64,000 nt of DNA, taken from assembly GCA_020062545.1 (NCBI GenBank), contig JAGUWD010000001.1:62001-126000 (forward strand). Direction: 5' to 3'. Below the pieces are notes generated by a model. The model saw nothing but the letters and a program-made list of their open reading frames with translations, had not been told where the DNA came from and searched no databases. This document shows positions 63,587 to 64,000 of the stretch, in pieces. The translations under genes and the position numbers were made by a program. Source of the stretch: Thermodesulfovibrionales bacterium. GTDB lineage: Bacteria; Nitrospirota; Thermodesulfovibrionia; Thermodesulfovibrionales; Dissulfurispiraceae. The first letter of the stretch is position 1; each line of letters starts with the position of its first letter.

Positions 63587-64000
63587 TTACAGCCAGTATT
63601 CCGGATACTTCCTGTTTTTCGAGAGATTATTCACTAAAAGAGCAACGATTAATAATATAAGCGCACCTGCTCCAGCAGGTAAAAGTACGTACAAAAAACC
63701 GAGGTCATGGATCTTTTTACCTCCTATAACAGCAATCAATGCAGTTGCGCCGCCTGGCGGATGAACCGTTTTTGTTGCGAGCATCGCCACAATGGCAAGG
63801 GATACGCCAAGTGCAGCGGCCATCCAGATAACATCACCGAACAATTGATAGCATGCAACGCCAACAAACCCTGATATTATATGACCTCCGATCAGATTTC
63901 TCGGTTGGGCAAGGGGGCTTTTGATTGCGCCATAAACAAGCACTGCTGAGGCACCGAAAGAGCCTATTATCAATGTCAAATCCCTCGGCTCAAAATACTT
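63587..64000 (-). CDS. HPP-family membrane protein, 5' end outside window
   Basis: The frame is open to base 64000, so the start lies beyond the window; the track TTG at 63979 is internal. Visible: IIGSFGASAVLVYGAIKSPLAQPRN near the beginning, the HPPGGATALIAV motif that names the family, and four transmembrane segments. HPP proteins (some linked to nitrite transport in chloroplasts) are four-helix membrane proteins of unclear substrate. The 3' end is intact (YPEYWL stop). Confidence 0.85.
   Translation of the reverse strand, partial: KYFEPRDLTLIIGSFGASAVLVYGAIKSPLAQPRNLIGGHIISGFVGVACYQLFGDVIWMAAALGVSLAIVAMLATKTVHPPGGATALIAVIGGKKIHDLGFLYVLLPAGAGALILLIVALLVNNLSKNRKYPEYWL

Overview
The window looks like chromosomal DNA from a free-living, probably anaerobic, Gram-negative bacterium rich in multiheme cytochromes. 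Periplasmic multiheme c-type cytochromes, an NrfD-type quinone module, periplasmic TlpA/CcdA and a large chemotaxis operon fit Nitrospirota (Thermodesulfovibrionia-like) or Desulfobacterota. That placement is inferred from gene content only. The first base lies inside a response-regulator gene and the last inside an HPP-family gene.

Layout. (1) 1-17.1 kb is a phosphate-starvation region. PhoB-type boxes (7-bp words such as TTTAACA or TGTAACA, repeated every 11 bp) precede small Cys-rich protein genes, a PIN-PhoH ATPase, HMA2-type small proteins, pstSCAB-phoU, and a leftward operon. That operon encodes a 22-residue-repeat amphipathic protein, a P-type cation ATPase, a divergent MetK, CorA, a DUF3562-like protein, ArsC and an unknown protein. 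(2) 17.1-28.1 kb is a leftward chemotaxis operon (STAS, MCP, CheY, STAS, HPt, CheA, CheW, MCP, CheR, CheD, CheB). A sigma-54 promoter and a tandem activator site lie directly downstream of an NtrC-type regulator gene. (3) 28.1-32.6 kb holds housekeeping and envelope genes: SspB-like, amidohydrolase, Lgt, CcdA and TlpA. (4) 32.7-37.4 kb is a ptxABCDE phosphite uptake and oxidation cluster, with its own Pho box and a twice-frameshifted ptxC. (5) 37.5-48.5 kb holds a multiheme cytochrome, DUF523, rhomboid, CIRCE-groESL, MltG, IspG, a methyltransferase, a metallopeptidase and two tagged small proteins. (6) 48.6-56.0 kb is a respiratory module (multiheme c, Tat FeS protein, NrfD, 13-heme c, cytochrome b) followed by a sensor kinase with a CxxCH haem motif and its regulator. 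(7) 56-64 kb holds a permease-anchored peptide-binding protein with DppBC, GlnE, a periplasmic beta carbonic anhydrase and an HPP protein.

How it fits together. Phosphate limitation appears to control phosphate uptake (Pst), use of phosphite as an alternative phosphorus source (Ptx), arsenate defence (ArsC), divalent-cation handling (P-ATPase, CorA) and several uncharacterised small proteins.

A second theme runs through the window. Short palindromic or quasi-tandem repeats lie between genes and also inside reading frames, in frame, in at least nine genes (DUF3562, P-ATPase, CheB, CheR, CheA, CheW, SspB, IspG, GlnE). They supply start codons, C-termini and linkers.
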